Source: Oscillospiraceae bacterium (lineage in GTDB: Bacteria > Bacillota > Clostridia > Oscillospirales > Ruminococcaceae). From it: 64,000 bases of DNA. The stretch's first letter is position 1; each line of letters opens with the position of its first letter. Positions 1 to 9,318 of this stretch are shown in pieces. The notes below the pieces were generated by a model. The model had not been told where the DNA came from, searched no databases, and worked only from the letters and a program-made list of their open reading frames with translations. The position numbers and the translations under genes are program-made. The stretch lies in contig JAHZAU010000001.1 of the NCBI GenBank assembly GCA_019423755.1, positions 114,566 to 178,565 of the forward strand, given 5' to 3'.

Positions 1-771
1 AGCTTCTCGGTCATCACCGACAAATCCAACGGCAACATCAAATACCCCCTGGCCGACTACAGCCTGACCCCCGACGTAGCCATCATCGACCCACAGTTCA
101 CCCACTCCATGCCCAAGAGCATCGTGGCGGACACCGGTCTGGACGTACTGACCCACGCCATCGAGTCCTACGTCTCGGTCATGGCCAACGACTACACCGA
201 CGGTCTGGCCCTGCACGCCATCGAGATGGTCTTCAACTACCTGGAAAAGAGCTACCACGGCGACAAGCTGGCCCGGGAGAAGATGCACAACGCTTCCTGC
301 ATCGCCGGTATGGCCTTCACCAACGCCTTCCTGGGGCTCAACCACTCCATGGCCCACAAGCTGGGCGGCGAGTACCACATCCCCCACGGCCGCGCCAACG
401 CCATCCTGCTGCCCTACGTCATCCGCTACAACGCCACCCGTCCCACCAAGTTCGCCGCCTTCCCCAAATATAAGGAGTACGTGGCCGACGAGCGTTACGC
501 CAAGATTGCCCGCCGCTGCGGCCTCTGCAACGCCGACACCCCCACTCCCCAGGCTGTTCAGGCGCTCATCGACGCCGTTATCCGCCTGATGAAAGCCACC
601 GAGCGCCCGCTGACCATCCAGGCCTGCGGCGTGCCCGAGGCGGAGTTCATGAGCAAGGTGACCGAGCTGAGCTACAAGGCCTTCGAGGACCAGTGCACCA
701 CCGCAAACCCCGTTTACCCGCTGGTTTCCGAGATCGAAGCCCTCTACAAAAAAGCTTACTACGGCAAATAA
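1..771 (+). CDS. adhE: Iron-dependent alcohol dehydrogenase, C-terminal part (AdhE-like), partial at left edge
   Basis: The reading frame is open from base 1 and gives 256 residues ending in a normal stop. It is the C-terminal, iron-binding part of a group III alcohol dehydrogenase, which reduces acetaldehyde to ethanol with NADH in the cytoplasm. Expected iron ligands are visible: the Asp and His of DTGLDVLTHAIES (about residues 42-54) and the two histidine segments GLNHSMAHKLGG and YHIPHGRANA (about residues 111-135). The wording of these motifs is closest to the alcohol dehydrogenase half of bifunctional AdhE, but the aldehyde dehydrogenase half would lie outside the window, so a stand-alone enzyme cannot be excluded. 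A strong hairpin terminator follows 28 bases after the stop. Confidence 0.85.
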   Translation, partial: SFSVITDKSNGNIKYPLADYSLTPDVAIIDPQFTHSMPKSIVADTGLDVLTHAIESYVSVMANDYTDGLALHAIEMVFNYLEKSYHGDKLAREKMHNASCIAGMAFTNAFLGLNHSMAHKLGGEYHIPHGRANAILLPYVIRYNATRPTKFAAFPKYKEYVADERYAKIARRCGLCNADTPTPQAVQALIDAVIRLMKATERPLTIQACGVPEAEFMSKVTELSYKAFEDQCTTANPVYPLVSEIEALYKKAYYGK

Positions 772-798
772 ACAAAGCCCTTTCCCAAAACCCATAGA

Positions 799-834
799 AA
801 AAGCCCCGGCTTCCTGGGAAGCCGGGGCTTTTTG
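799..834 (+). terminator. Intrinsic terminator after the AdhE-like gene
   Basis: Perfect inverted repeat with arms AAAGCCCCGGCTTCC and its complement around a TGGG loop, followed by T residues. It can work in both directions, and it also lies just past the end of the convergent FUSC-family gene. Confidence 0.85.
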
Positions 835-846
835 CGCTAGTAACGG

Positions 847-1356
847 TTACGGAAGATGGTTGTGTTCCGGTTCGTGGTGCGGCAGGGCGGCGTTGACCGC
901 CAGGGACACCAGAATCCCGATGCCGGTGTCGATCATACGGTCGATGGCAAAACGGTAAGGGCTCACGTCCATGCCGTGGGAGATGGTGATGCACAGGAAA
1001 ACCACGCAGGTGATGTAGGCTGCCGTCCCTTTGTGCAGCGCCACCGTCAGGTAGATCAGCGGGATGATGCACAGGGATACCAGCAGGTACCAAAGGATGG
1101 CCGGCTTGTCCCAAAGGAACAGCCAGTACAGGTACAGCACCCCCATGCCGGAAAAGCCGCCGATGAGGGTCCCCACCACGCGGTTCCACGCCACCGAAAA
1201 GCTGTTTTTGATCTCCCTCTGCATGCAGAGGATGGCAGCGATGGCCGAATAAAACGGGATGCCCTGTTCGCCGCGCAGCAGATAGACCACAAAGCACAGA
1301 AATACCGCCAGCGAGGTCTTAACGAGCCGCATCCCCACATGGGGCCAATGTTGCAT
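847..1356 (-). CDS. FUSC / aromatic acid exporter-like membrane protein
   Basis: A 169-residue membrane protein with about five hydrophobic segments. The N-terminal pattern (RLVKTSLAVFLCFVVYLL, then IPFYSAIAAILCMQ, then NRVVGTLIGG at about residue 60) is typical of the N-terminal membrane half of the FUSC/ArAE_1 (DUF939) family, whose members are proposed exporters of aromatic acids or stress compounds. The usual cytoplasmic C-terminal domain of longer relatives is missing, so this is a membrane-half-only form. Start ATG follows AAGGAGGAG at good spacing. It sits 42 bases after polC on the same strand and may be the last gene of that operon. Substrate is unknown. Confidence 0.7.
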   Translation of the reverse strand: MQHWPHVGMRLVKTSLAVFLCFVVYLLRGEQGIPFYSAIAAILCMQREIKNSFSVAWNRVVGTLIGGFSGMGVLYLYWLFLWDKPAILWYLLVSLCIIPLIYLTVALHKGTAAYITCVVFLCITISHGMDVSPYRFAIDRMIDTGIGILVSLAVNAALPHHEPEHNHLP

Positions 1357-1398
1357 CCGGACTCCTCCTTCTAAAAAACAATAGTTGATGATTGGTCG

Positions 1399-4300
1399 TT
1401 AAAACAGGGTCATCTGGCTGGATTCCGGCAGGGAACCCAGCACGCCGCACTCCCGCAGCGTCTCGATGACCGATTTGGGTACGCCCGCCCGGGTGGAGAT
1501 CTCCTCCGAGGAGAGGAACTCCCCTTCCTTGGCGGCCTCGTAGATGCTGTTGGCGGCGGCGTCTCCCACCCCCTTCAGGGAGCAGAAAGGCAGCCGGATG
1601 CAGCCGTCCTCGATCTGGTAGCGGGTGGCGTGGGAGCGGTACAGGTCGATGGGCAAAAACTTCACCCCGCGGCACAGCGCCTCCAGCGCCACATGCAGGC
1701 ACTCGTAGGTTTTCTTCTCCTTATCGGTGGCCTCCATGCCCTTGGCGCGGATCTCCTGCATCCGCTGCTTGACCACCTCGATGCCGTCCATGACGGCGGC
1801 GGCGTCAAAGTCCTCGCCGCGGACGGTAAACAGCGCCGCGTAGAAGGCCAGCGGGTAATGCACCTTGTACCAGCACAGCCGGATGGCCGCAATAACGTAG
1901 GCGGCAGCGTGGGCCTTGGGGAACATGTACTTGATCTTGAAGCAGCTGTCGATGTACCACTGGGGGACGTCGTGGTCCTTCATGGCCTGGACGTGCTCCG
2001 GAGTCAAGGCCTTGGTGGCCTTGCCCTTACGCACGATCTCCATGATCTTAAAGGACATGGACGGGTCCAGCCCGTGGTAGATCAGGTAGAGCATGATGGA
2101 GTCTCGTGTGCCGATGACGTCCTTGATGGTGCAGGTGCCGCTTTTGATCAGATCCTGGGCGTTGCCCAGCCAAACATCGGTACCGTGGGACAGGCCGGAG
2201 ATCTGCAGCAGGTCGGCGAAGGTCTTGGGGTCGCAGTCCAGAAGCATCTGCCGCACGAAGGGGGTGCCCATCTCCGGGATAGCCAGGGTACCGGTCTCGC
2301 AAAGGATCTCCTCCGGGGTGACCCCCAGCGGCTCCGGCGAGGTAAACAGCTGGTAGACCAGCGGGTCGGACATGTCCGCATCGGTGACCTTGGTGCCGGT
2401 CAGGTCCTCCATGTACTTATAGAGGGTAGGCACATCGTGGCCCAGGATGTCCAGCTTGAGGATGGTGTCGTGCAGGGAGTTAAAGTCGAAGTGGGTGGTG
2501 ACGATGGTGGAGTTGACGTCGTCGGCCGGGTGCTGCACCGGCGTGAAGTCGCAGACTTCGTAGTCGTTGGGCACCACCACCATGCCGCCCGGGTGCTGGC
2601 CGGTGGTGCGTTTGACCCCGGTGCAGCCCATGGTCAGGCGGTTTTCCTCCGCCTTATGCAGCGTCTTGCCCCGCTCGTTCAGGTAGTTTTTCACATAGCC
2701 GTAGGCGGTCTTTTCCGCCAGGGCGCCGATGGTCCCCGCCTTGAACACGTGGGAGGAGCCGAACAGCTCCTCGGTGTAGCGGTGGGCCTTGGACTGGTAT
2801 TCGCCGGAGAAGTTCAGGTCGATATCCGGCGATTTGTCCCCGTGGAAGCCCAGGAAGGTCTCGAAGGGGATGTCGTGGCCGTCGCGGATGTAGGGGGTGC
2901 CGCACTTTTCGCAGTTTTTCGGCGGCAGGTCAAAGCCGGAGCCCACCGAGCCGTCGGTGAAGAAGATGCTGTGGCGGCAGTTGGGGCAGCGGTAGTGGGG
3001 CGGCAGGGGGTTTACCTCCGAGATACCGGCCATGATGGCCACAAAGGAGGACCCAACCGACCCTCGGGAGCCCACCAGATAGCCGTCGCTTTCTGACTTG
3101 GTCACCAGCTTCTGGGCGATGACATACAGCACCGAGAAGCCGTGGGTGATGATGGAGTCCAGCTCCTTCTGCAGGCGCTTCTCCACCACCTCCGGCACCT
3201 TTCCCTCAAACTCGTACCAGTCGCGGCAGCGCTTCCAGGTGCGCTGGCGCAGGTCCTCCTCCGCCCCATCGATGGTGGGGGTGAAGGTCCCTTTGGGGAA
3301 GGGGCGCACCTGCTCGATGCGGTCGGCGATAAGGTTGGGGTTGGTGACCACGATCTCGTAAGCCTTCTCCGGCGGCAGGTAGTTAAATTCGTCCAGCATC
3401 TCCTGGGTGGTATGCAGGTAAAGGGGCGGCTGGTCGTCGGCGTCGGAAAAACCGGTGCCCGCCATGAGGATGGCCCGGAAGACGGCGTCCTCCTTTTTGA
3501 GGAAGTGGACGTCGCCGGTAGCCACCACCGGCAGCCCCAGCTGCTCGCCCAGGCGGATGATGGTGCGGTTGTAGTCCTGCAGCTCCTTGACCGATTTCAC
3601 CTGGCCGTTGCGCAGCATGAACATATTGTTGCCGATGGGCTGCACTTCCAGGTAGTCGTAGAACTTGGCGATGGCGCACAGCTCGTTCCAGGGCTTGCCG
3701 GAGGAAACAGCGCGGTACAGCTCCCCGGCCTCGCAGGCGCTGCCGATGAGCAGGCCTTCCCGGAGCTTGAGCAGCTCGCTTTTGGGGATGAGGGGGCGCT
3801 TTTTGTAGTACTTCAGGTGGGAAAGGCTCACCAGCCGGTAGAGGTTGCGCAGGCCCACCGAGTTGCGCACCAGCAGGATCATGTGGTGGTACTTGAGGCT
3901 GCGGGGGTCCACCCCCACCAGGGAGGTGTTGATCTGCTGGATGTCGGTAAGGCCGTAGTCCTTCTGCATGAATTCCAGCATTTTCAGGAAGATGCGGGCC
4001 AGCATATCGGCATCGTCACAGGCGCGGTGATGGTTGAAGCTGCCCAGCTTCAGGTGGGCGGCCACCGTGTCCAGCTTGTGGTTCTTGATGCCCTTAAACA
4101 GCGAGCGGGAGATGCTCACCGTGTCGATGTAGGTGTTTTGGAAGCGATAGCCGCAGCGGTCCAGGGCAGCCCGCAGGAAGCCGGTATCGAAGTCGGCGTT
4201 GTGGGCCACCAGGATGTCGTCGTCCCGGACAAAGCGGCGCCAGATCTCCATGGCTTCGGCTTCGTCCGGCGCGTCGGCCACCATGGCGTCGGTGATGCCG

Positions 4301-5757
4301 GTCAGCTCCACGATCTTGGCCGGGATGGGCTTGCCGGGGTTGACGAAGGTGGACAGTACGTCCACCACCTCGCCGTTTTTCACCCGCACGGCGCCGATCT
4401 CGGTGATGCGCTCCTGGCTGGCGGAAAGGCCGGTGGTCTCCAGGTCAAAGACCACAAACTCCCCGTCCAGCGCCCGGGGCTCCCGCCCCTTTACCGCCAT
4501 GACCATATCGTTGACAAAGTAAGCTTCCAGGCCGTAGATCATGAGGAAATCCTTCCAGCCTTCGGAAGCGTACATGGCGTCCGGGAAGCCCTGCACCACC
4601 CCGTGGTCGGTGAGGGCGCAGGCACGGTGGCCCCAGTCGTGGGCGGTCTTGACCAGGCGGTCGGCGCCGGTGAGGCCGTCCATAGAGGACATATTGGAGT
4701 GCATATGCAGCTCCACCCGCTTGACCGGAGCGTCGTCGGTGGGCTTTTTCTTCTCCACCATGGTGATGCTCTGGGGGCGGATGGTCACGTCGTGTTCGTA
4801 TTTATCAAAGGCGGCGTCGCCCTTGACCACCAGGGTGCAGCCCAGCTTCAGCTCCTCGATGGCCTCCTTTTTGTCGGACGCCAGGATAAGCTTGAGGGTG
4901 TTGGAGCTGGTGTAGTCGGTAATATCCAGGGAGTAGATCTCCCACTTGCCGTCCTTGGAGGTGACCGACTCCTTGCGGATCAGGTCGCCCCAGACGGTAC
5001 AAAGGCCGGTCTCGCCGGTGACCTCCCGCAGGGGGATGGGCCGGTCCTTGATGGGCTTGCCGTAAACCACAATGGCGCTGCCCTCCACAAAGGGCAGGCC
5101 CTCGGCGTCGAAGGAAAGGCTCCGCGGCTCCCGGGAGACCGGGGCGGCGTCCTTTTTGCGGGGACGGTCGCTGCCCTCGTCCCGGGCCGCGGCCCCGGAG
5201 AAGGTGGCGGGCTTTTCCAGCGCCTGCCGCTGCTCGGGAGTCAGGGTCGGGGCACCGATGATCTTCTGGTAGGCCGGGTCCTGCTCGTCCAGGTCCAGCA
5301 CACCGGTAAACTCCACCTGGATGGCCAGGCCGAACTCCTCCTGCACCACCCTCGCCAGCTCCCGGTCGCAGCCGGTCTGCTGGATCAGGTTGTAGCCGCC
5401 GTGGGTCAGGCCGATCTGCAGGGTGGTGCCGTCCCAGCTGCGGCTGCACCCCTCAAAGATGCCGTTGGCGGGATAACCCCGCCGCCGCAGCTCAAACAGC
5501 ACGTCCTCCAGATATTCCTCCGAAAACAGCACCGGCGGGTACCGGGTCAGCAGGCGGCAGAGGCTCAGCTGTGCCGCCGCCACCAGCTGTTTTTCGATCT
5601 TCAGCAGGGCGCTTTTGTGGACGATCCCCTCCGGCTGCAGCCGCACGGTGATCTGCCGTTTTTCCCGGTGGGCATCCATCTGCTCCACGCGGGCTTCCAG
5701 CAGCTCCTGGGGGGCGCCCTCCACAAAGGGCCCGAAAATATCTGCAAAGCGTTTCAC
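1399..5757 (-). CDS. polC: DNA polymerase III alpha subunit, PolC type
   Basis: A 1452-residue replicative polymerase of the Gram-positive type. Reading along the protein: N-terminal region (1-190), OB-like region (about 225-325), PHP domain beginning at VELHMHSNMSSMDGL (about 345), an inserted DEDDh proofreading exonuclease beginning FVVFDLETTGL (about 432) and including HNADFD and HHRACDDA, then the polymerase core. The core has a four-cysteine cluster (CPNC...CEKC, about 924-950) and the catalytic aspartates in SPDIDLNFSG (about 977-981). Length matches the family (about 1430-1470). The start is GTG at the right end, eight bases behind AAAGGA. It follows ispG by 40 bases in the rpsB-to-polC operon order typical of Firmicutes; the proS gene often found before polC is absent here. 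The frame is intact. Confidence 0.97.
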   Translation of the reverse strand: MKRFADIFGPFVEGAPQELLEARVEQMDAHREKRQITVRLQPEGIVHKSALLKIEKQLVAAAQLSLCRLLTRYPPVLFSEEYLEDVLFELRRRGYPANGIFEGCSRSWDGTTLQIGLTHGGYNLIQQTGCDRELARVVQEEFGLAIQVEFTGVLDLDEQDPAYQKIIGAPTLTPEQRQALEKPATFSGAAARDEGSDRPRKKDAAPVSREPRSLSFDAEGLPFVEGSAIVVYGKPIKDRPIPLREVTGETGLCTVWGDLIRKESVTSKDGKWEIYSLDITDYTSSNTLKLILASDKKEAIEELKLGCTLVVKGDAAFDKYEHDVTIRPQSITMVEKKKPTDDAPVKRVELHMHSNMSSMDGLTGADRLVKTAHDWGHRACALTDHGVVQGFPDAMYASEGWKDFLMIYGLEAYFVNDMVMAVKGREPRALDGEFVVFDLETTGLSASQERITEIGAVRVKNGEVVDVLSTFVNPGKPIPAKIVELTGITDAMVADAPDEAEAMEIWRRFVRDDDILVAHNADFDTGFLRAALDRCGYRFQNTYIDTVSISRSLFKGIKNHKLDTVAAHLKLGSFNHHRACDDADMLARIFLKMLEFMQKDYGLTDIQQINTSLVGVDPRSLKYHHMILLVRNSVGLRNLYRLVSLSHLKYYKKRPLIPKSELLKLREGLLIGSACEAGELYRAVSSGKPWNELCAIAKFYDYLEVQPIGNNMFMLRNGQVKSVKELQDYNRTIIRLGEQLGLPVVATGDVHFLKKEDAVFRAILMAGTGFSDADDQPPLYLHTTQEMLDEFNYLPPEKAYEIVVTNPNLIADRIEQVRPFPKGTFTPTIDGAEEDLRQRTWKRCRDWYEFEGKVPEVVEKRLQKELDSIITHGFSVLYVIAQKLVTKSESDGYLVGSRGSVGSSFVAIMAGISEVNPLPPHYRCPNCRHSIFFTDGSVGSGFDLPPKNCEKCGTPYIRDGHDIPFETFLGFHGDKSPDIDLNFSGEYQSKAHRYTEELFGSSHVFKAGTIGALAEKTAYGYVKNYLNERGKTLHKAEENRLTMGCTGVKRTTGQHPGGMVVVPNDYEVCDFTPVQHPADDVNSTIVTTHFDFNSLHDTILKLDILGHDVPTLYKYMEDLTGTKVTDADMSDPLVYQLFTSPEPLGVTPEEILCETGTLAIPEMGTPFVRQMLLDCDPKTFADLLQISGLSHGTDVWLGNAQDLIKSGTCTIKDVIGTRDSIMLYLIYHGLDPSMSFKIMEIVRKGKATKALTPEHVQAMKDHDVPQWYIDSCFKIKYMFPKAHAAAYVIAAIRLCWYKVHYPLAFYAALFTVRGEDFDAAAVMDGIEVVKQRMQEIRAKGMEATDKEKKTYECLHVALEALCRGVKFLPIDLYRSHATRYQIEDGCIRLPFCSLKGVGDAAANSIYEAAKEGEFLSSEEISTRAGVPKSVIETLRECGVLGSLPESSQMTLF

Positions 5758-5797
5758 AAGCGGTTCCTTTCTGTCTGCTGTTTGTGTCTGCTGCCGG

Positions 5798-6850
5798 TTA
5801 CATAGCCTCGATCTCGGCCACCAGTTCCTCCACCACCCGGTCCTCGGGGATCTTGCGCAGGATCTGACCCTTCTTAAAGAGGATAGCGCAGCCGTCGCCG
5901 CCGGCGATGCCGATATCGGCCTCCCGGGCCTCGCCGGGGCCGTTGACGGCGCAGCCCATGACCGCTACGGTGAGGGTCTTGGGGCAGTCGCGCAGCCGCT
6001 CCTCCACCTGTTTGGCCAGGCCGATCAGGTCGATGCGGGTGCGGCCGCAGGTGGGGCAGGACACGAAGGTGATGCCGCTTTGCAGCAGGCCGCAGGCGCG
6101 CAGGATGTCCTGGGCGGCGGCGATCTCCTCCACCGGGTCGGCGGTGAGGGAGACGCGGATGGTGTCGCCGATGCCGTCGCAGAGCAGCGAACCGATGCCC
6201 ACAGCGGACTTGACCAGACCCATGTGGGCGGTACCTGCCTCGGTGACCCCCAGGTGCAGCGGGAAATCGCACTGCTGGGAGGCCAGGCGGTAGGCTTCGA
6301 TCATGGTGCGCACGTTGGAGGACTTGATGGAGACGGCGATCTGGTTATAGTCGTACTTCTGGATCAGCGCGGTGTGATACAGAGCGCTGTCCACCAGGGC
6401 CTGGGCCGTCGGGGAGCCGTAACGGGCCAGGATGTGCTTTTCCAGGCTGCCGCTGTTGACCCCAACGCGGATGGGGATGTTCTTCTGGGCGCAGGCCTGC
6501 ACCACCTGGCGGACCCGGTCGTCGTCGCCGATGTTGCCCGGGTTGATGCGGATCTTATCCACCCCGGCGGCCACCGATTCCAGCGCCAGCCGGTAGTCAA
6601 AGTGGATGTCCGCCACGATGGGCGCCGACACCGCTTCCTTGAGCCGCGGGATGAGCCCCACCGCTTCTTTGTCCGGGATGGCGGCCCGGATGATCTGGCA
6701 GCCGGCGGCTTCCAGGCGCTTGGCCTGGGCTACGCTGGCGTCAAAGTCGTGGGCGGGGGTGTTGAGCATCGACTGGATGCTCACCGGCGCGCCGCCGCCG
6801 ATGGTCCATTTCCCCACCTGGATGGGGTTTGTGTGTTTGCGCTCCGTCAT
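5798..6850 (-). CDS. ispG: 4-hydroxy-3-methylbut-2-enyl-diphosphate synthase (IspG/GcpE)
   Basis: A 350-residue [4Fe-4S] enzyme of the MEP isoprenoid pathway that converts MEcPP to HMBPP in the cytoplasm. Visible motifs: the TIM-barrel start (GGAPVSIQSMLNTP), the segment DKIRINPGNIGDD (about 117-129) and the C-terminal cluster-binding part with CPTCGRTRIDLI (about 265-276) followed by MGCAVNGPGEA (about 299-309), which supply three Cys and a Glu ligand. The length fits the shorter bacterial form without the plant insertion. ATG is preceded by GGAAAGGAAG. With dxr and uppS nearby, it forms an isoprenoid and undecaprenyl-phosphate supply group in this operon. Confidence 0.96.
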   Translation of the reverse strand: MTERKHTNPIQVGKWTIGGGAPVSIQSMLNTPAHDFDASVAQAKRLEAAGCQIIRAAIPDKEAVGLIPRLKEAVSAPIVADIHFDYRLALESVAAGVDKIRINPGNIGDDDRVRQVVQACAQKNIPIRVGVNSGSLEKHILARYGSPTAQALVDSALYHTALIQKYDYNQIAVSIKSSNVRTMIEAYRLASQQCDFPLHLGVTEAGTAHMGLVKSAVGIGSLLCDGIGDTIRVSLTADPVEEIAAAQDILRACGLLQSGITFVSCPTCGRTRIDLIGLAKQVEERLRDCPKTLTVAVMGCAVNGPGEAREADIGIAGGDGCAILFKKGQILRKIPEDRVVEELVAEIEAM

Positions 6851-6893
6851 ATTGAAACTTCCTTTCCCAAAGCAAGGTCGGTTTTGTCGTAAT

Positions 6894-7925
6894 CTATCCC
6901 AGCAGCAGCCGCGCCAGGTCGTTGAAGGTGACCACCAGCATCAGCCCCAGCAGGAGCATCAGGCCGGCGGCGTGGACATAGCCCTCGTACCGGGCGGGCA
7001 CCGGTTTGCCCCGCAGCCCTTCCAGCAGCAGGAACACCAGCCGTCCGCCGTCGAGAGCCGGCAGGGGCAGCAGGTTAAAGACGCCGATGTTGATGGTGAT
7101 GAAGGCCGCCAACATCAGCACGTTGCTGTAGTCCCGGGTAGCCGCCACCTGGCCGATGGCCTGGGTGACCCCCACCGGGCCGGAAAGCTGGTTCATCTCA
7201 AACTGTCCGGTGATGAGCTTGCCGAAGGAGATCCACACCTGTTTGACCACGCCGGTGGTCATGTACCAGGCCTCCCGCAGCATGTTGGGGATGGTCTTTT
7301 CGGTAGCTAAGATCTTAAAGTCCAGCTGTACCATGGACATCCCTTCGATCTCTTCCCGCACAAAGGGGACGTCCGCCAGCAGCATCCGCTGGCCGTCGCG
7401 CTCGATCTCCAGGTCGATGGGGTCGGAGCCGCAGCTGGCAAAGGCGTAGATCATGTCGTTGGCGATATGCACCGAGATGCCGTTGACCGAGCGGATCTCA
7501 TCCCCCACCTGCAGTACCTGGCTGCTGGTGGCCTGGGGGTCAAACTGGGTCAAGGTGGTGGTGGAGGTATAAGGCTGCATGGCGGCGATGCCCACCATGA
7601 GGCCCAAACCCAGCAGGATGTTCATGGCCGCACCGGCGCAGACCACCAGGATGCGCTGCCATACCTTCTTGTTGCAGAAAGCGCCGTCGTCGCTGCTGTC
7701 CTCGTCCTCCCCTTCCATGGAGACAAAGCCGCCGATGGGCAGCAGGCGCAGGGTGTACTGGGTGCCGCCGCGGGTGGTCTGCCAGATGGCCGGGCCCATG
7801 CCCAGGGCGAATTCATGCACCGAGATGCCCACCGACTTGGCGGTGAGGAAGTGCCCCAGCTCGTGGATAAAGATGATGACGCCGAAGATCAGCGCCGCCA
7901 GGAGAATGGTAATCACTAGATTCAT
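6894..7925 (-). CDS. rseP: RIP metalloprotease RseP (M50, site-2 protease)
   Basis: A 343-residue intramembrane zinc protease. The HExxH zinc motif lies in the first membrane helix (FIHELGHFLTAKSVG, about residues 18-32). A single PDZ domain follows (about 100-180, around VGDEIRSVNGI). The second half of the active site is in NLLPLPALDGGRLVFL (about 287-302), where the Asp is the third zinc ligand. Hydrophobic segments also occur near 90-115 and at the C terminus. Members cleave membrane-bound anti-sigma factors and leftover signal peptides. It sits between dxr and ispG, as in many Firmicutes. The substrate in this organism is not shown by the sequence. Confidence 0.95.
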   Translation of the reverse strand: MNLVITILLAALIFGVIIFIHELGHFLTAKSVGISVHEFALGMGPAIWQTTRGGTQYTLRLLPIGGFVSMEGEDEDSSDDGAFCNKKVWQRILVVCAGAAMNILLGLGLMVGIAAMQPYTSTTTLTQFDPQATSSQVLQVGDEIRSVNGISVHIANDMIYAFASCGSDPIDLEIERDGQRMLLADVPFVREEIEGMSMVQLDFKILATEKTIPNMLREAWYMTTGVVKQVWISFGKLITGQFEMNQLSGPVGVTQAIGQVAATRDYSNVLMLAAFITINIGVFNLLPLPALDGGRLVFLLLEGLRGKPVPARYEGYVHAAGLMLLLGLMLVVTFNDLARLLLG

Positions 7926-7961
7926 GCCACATCTCTCTTTCCTAGTAAGATGCTGCCCCGA

Positions 7962-9125
7962 TTAGTCCAGAGCAAAGCGCTCCCGTACCCAGGCGCGGGC
8001 CTGCCGGTCGGCGGCGAGCACCTGGTCCACGGTATGGTAGTCCTGCATGCCGTCCTGTCCCTGGGCCCATTCCAGCGCCCCGGACACCGCGTCAAACAGA
8101 TCGAGGAAGCCGATCTTCCCGCCCAGGAAGGCCGCCACGGCCTCCTCGTTGGCGCCGTTGACCACGCTGGGGTAAAGCCCGCCCAGCTCGATGGCGCAGA
8201 TGGCGTCCCGCAGGCAGGTGAAGGTCTCCAAATCGGGGCGGGCAAAGCTCAGCTCCCCGCAGGAGAACAGGTCCAGCTTCTGGGCCGGGGACGGCAGGCG
8301 CTCCGGCCAGGTGAGAGCGTACTGGATGGGGATGCGCATATCCGGCGCGCCCAGCTGGGCCATAACCGAGCCGTCTGCATATTCCACCATAGAGTGGATG
8401 ATGCTCTGGCGGTGGACCACCACCTGGATCTGCTCCGGGCGCACCCCGAAGAGCCACATGGCCTCGATGAATTCCAGGCCCTTGTTCATGAGGGTGGCCG
8501 AGTCGATGGTGATCTTGGCGCCCATGGTCCAGTTGGGATGGCGCAGGGCCTGGGCCGGGGTGATTCCACTAAGCTCCTCCCTGCTTTTGCCGAAGAACGG
8601 CCCGCCGGACGCGGTGAGCAGGATCTTGCTCAGCTGCCGGGGGTCGTTGCCCTGCAGGCACTGGAAGATGGCGGAATGTTCACTGTCGATGGGGGTCATC
8701 TGCACCCCTTTTTCCCGCACCAGACCGGTGACCAGCTTGCCGCCGGCCACCAGGGTCTCCTTGTTGGCCAGGGCCAGGTTATGCCCCGCCTGCAGCGCCT
8801 CTACCGTGGGACGCAGGCCCGCTACCCCCATAAGGGCGTTGAGGACGGTATCCTGCTCCCGGTCGGCAGCGGCGGTGAGCACCCCTTCCTCTCCGCAAAG
8901 CACCTGGGTGGAGGTGTCCCGCAGGGCGTCCTTCAGGCGGGCGGCTGCGTCCGGGTCGGTGAGCACCGCGTATTTGGGGTGAAACTCGCGCACCTGCTGC
9001 TCCAGCAGTTCGGCGTTTTGGTGGGCGGTCAGGGCGTTGACCTCATATCCCTGCATCCGGCAGACGTCCAGGCTCTGGGTCCCGATGGAGCCGGTGGAGC
9101 CTAAAATCGCAATACGTTTTTTCAT
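7962..9125 (-). CDS. dxr: 1-deoxy-D-xylulose-5-phosphate reductoisomerase
   Basis: A 387-residue NADPH- and metal-dependent enzyme making MEP from DXP, the committed step of the non-mevalonate pathway. The N-terminal Rossmann motif is AILGSTGSIGTQSLDV (residues 6-21). The catalytic and metal-binding middle includes TPIDSEHSAIFQCL (about 194-207), SGGPFFG and the substrate-binding segment KITIDSATLMNKGLEF. Length is normal. The start codon has an ideal AGGAGG six bases upstream. It lies between cdsA and rseP; a 193-base gap separates it from cdsA and holds one small GC-rich inverted repeat but no clear promoter. Confidence 0.97.
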   Translation of the reverse strand: MKKRIAILGSTGSIGTQSLDVCRMQGYEVNALTAHQNAELLEQQVREFHPKYAVLTDPDAAARLKDALRDTSTQVLCGEEGVLTAAADREQDTVLNALMGVAGLRPTVEALQAGHNLALANKETLVAGGKLVTGLVREKGVQMTPIDSEHSAIFQCLQGNDPRQLSKILLTASGGPFFGKSREELSGITPAQALRHPNWTMGAKITIDSATLMNKGLEFIEAMWLFGVRPEQIQVVVHRQSIIHSMVEYADGSVMAQLGAPDMRIPIQYALTWPERLPSPAQKLDLFSCGELSFARPDLETFTCLRDAICAIELGGLYPSVVNGANEEAVAAFLGGKIGFLDLFDAVSGALEWAQGQDGMQDYHTVDQVLAADRQARAWVRERFALD

Positions 9126-9318
9126 ACGGTTCCTCCTAAAACGCAGAGCGCCTCTCCCCCGCTATTTTGCCCCAGCGGGAAGAAAAGCATCCTTCTGCAT
9201 CGTTCTTTCTATATGGGCGGGGCGGGCGCTTCATGCTCCCGCCGCCGGCAAAATCCAAACTAAGACAGACAACGGCCCACCTCCCAGCAGGAAGCAGGCC
9301 GCATGCCCCTCCCGGACG

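Noticed and set aside
1630..3096. Plus-strand open frame of 488 codons
   Set aside because: Antisense of polC in a GC-rich gene; no ribosome site and no recognisable motif.
3142..5805. Plus-strand open frame of 887 codons
   Set aside because: It is the antisense of polC; the composition (many Val, Gly, His, Gln) has no domain, and polC is unmistakable on the other strand.
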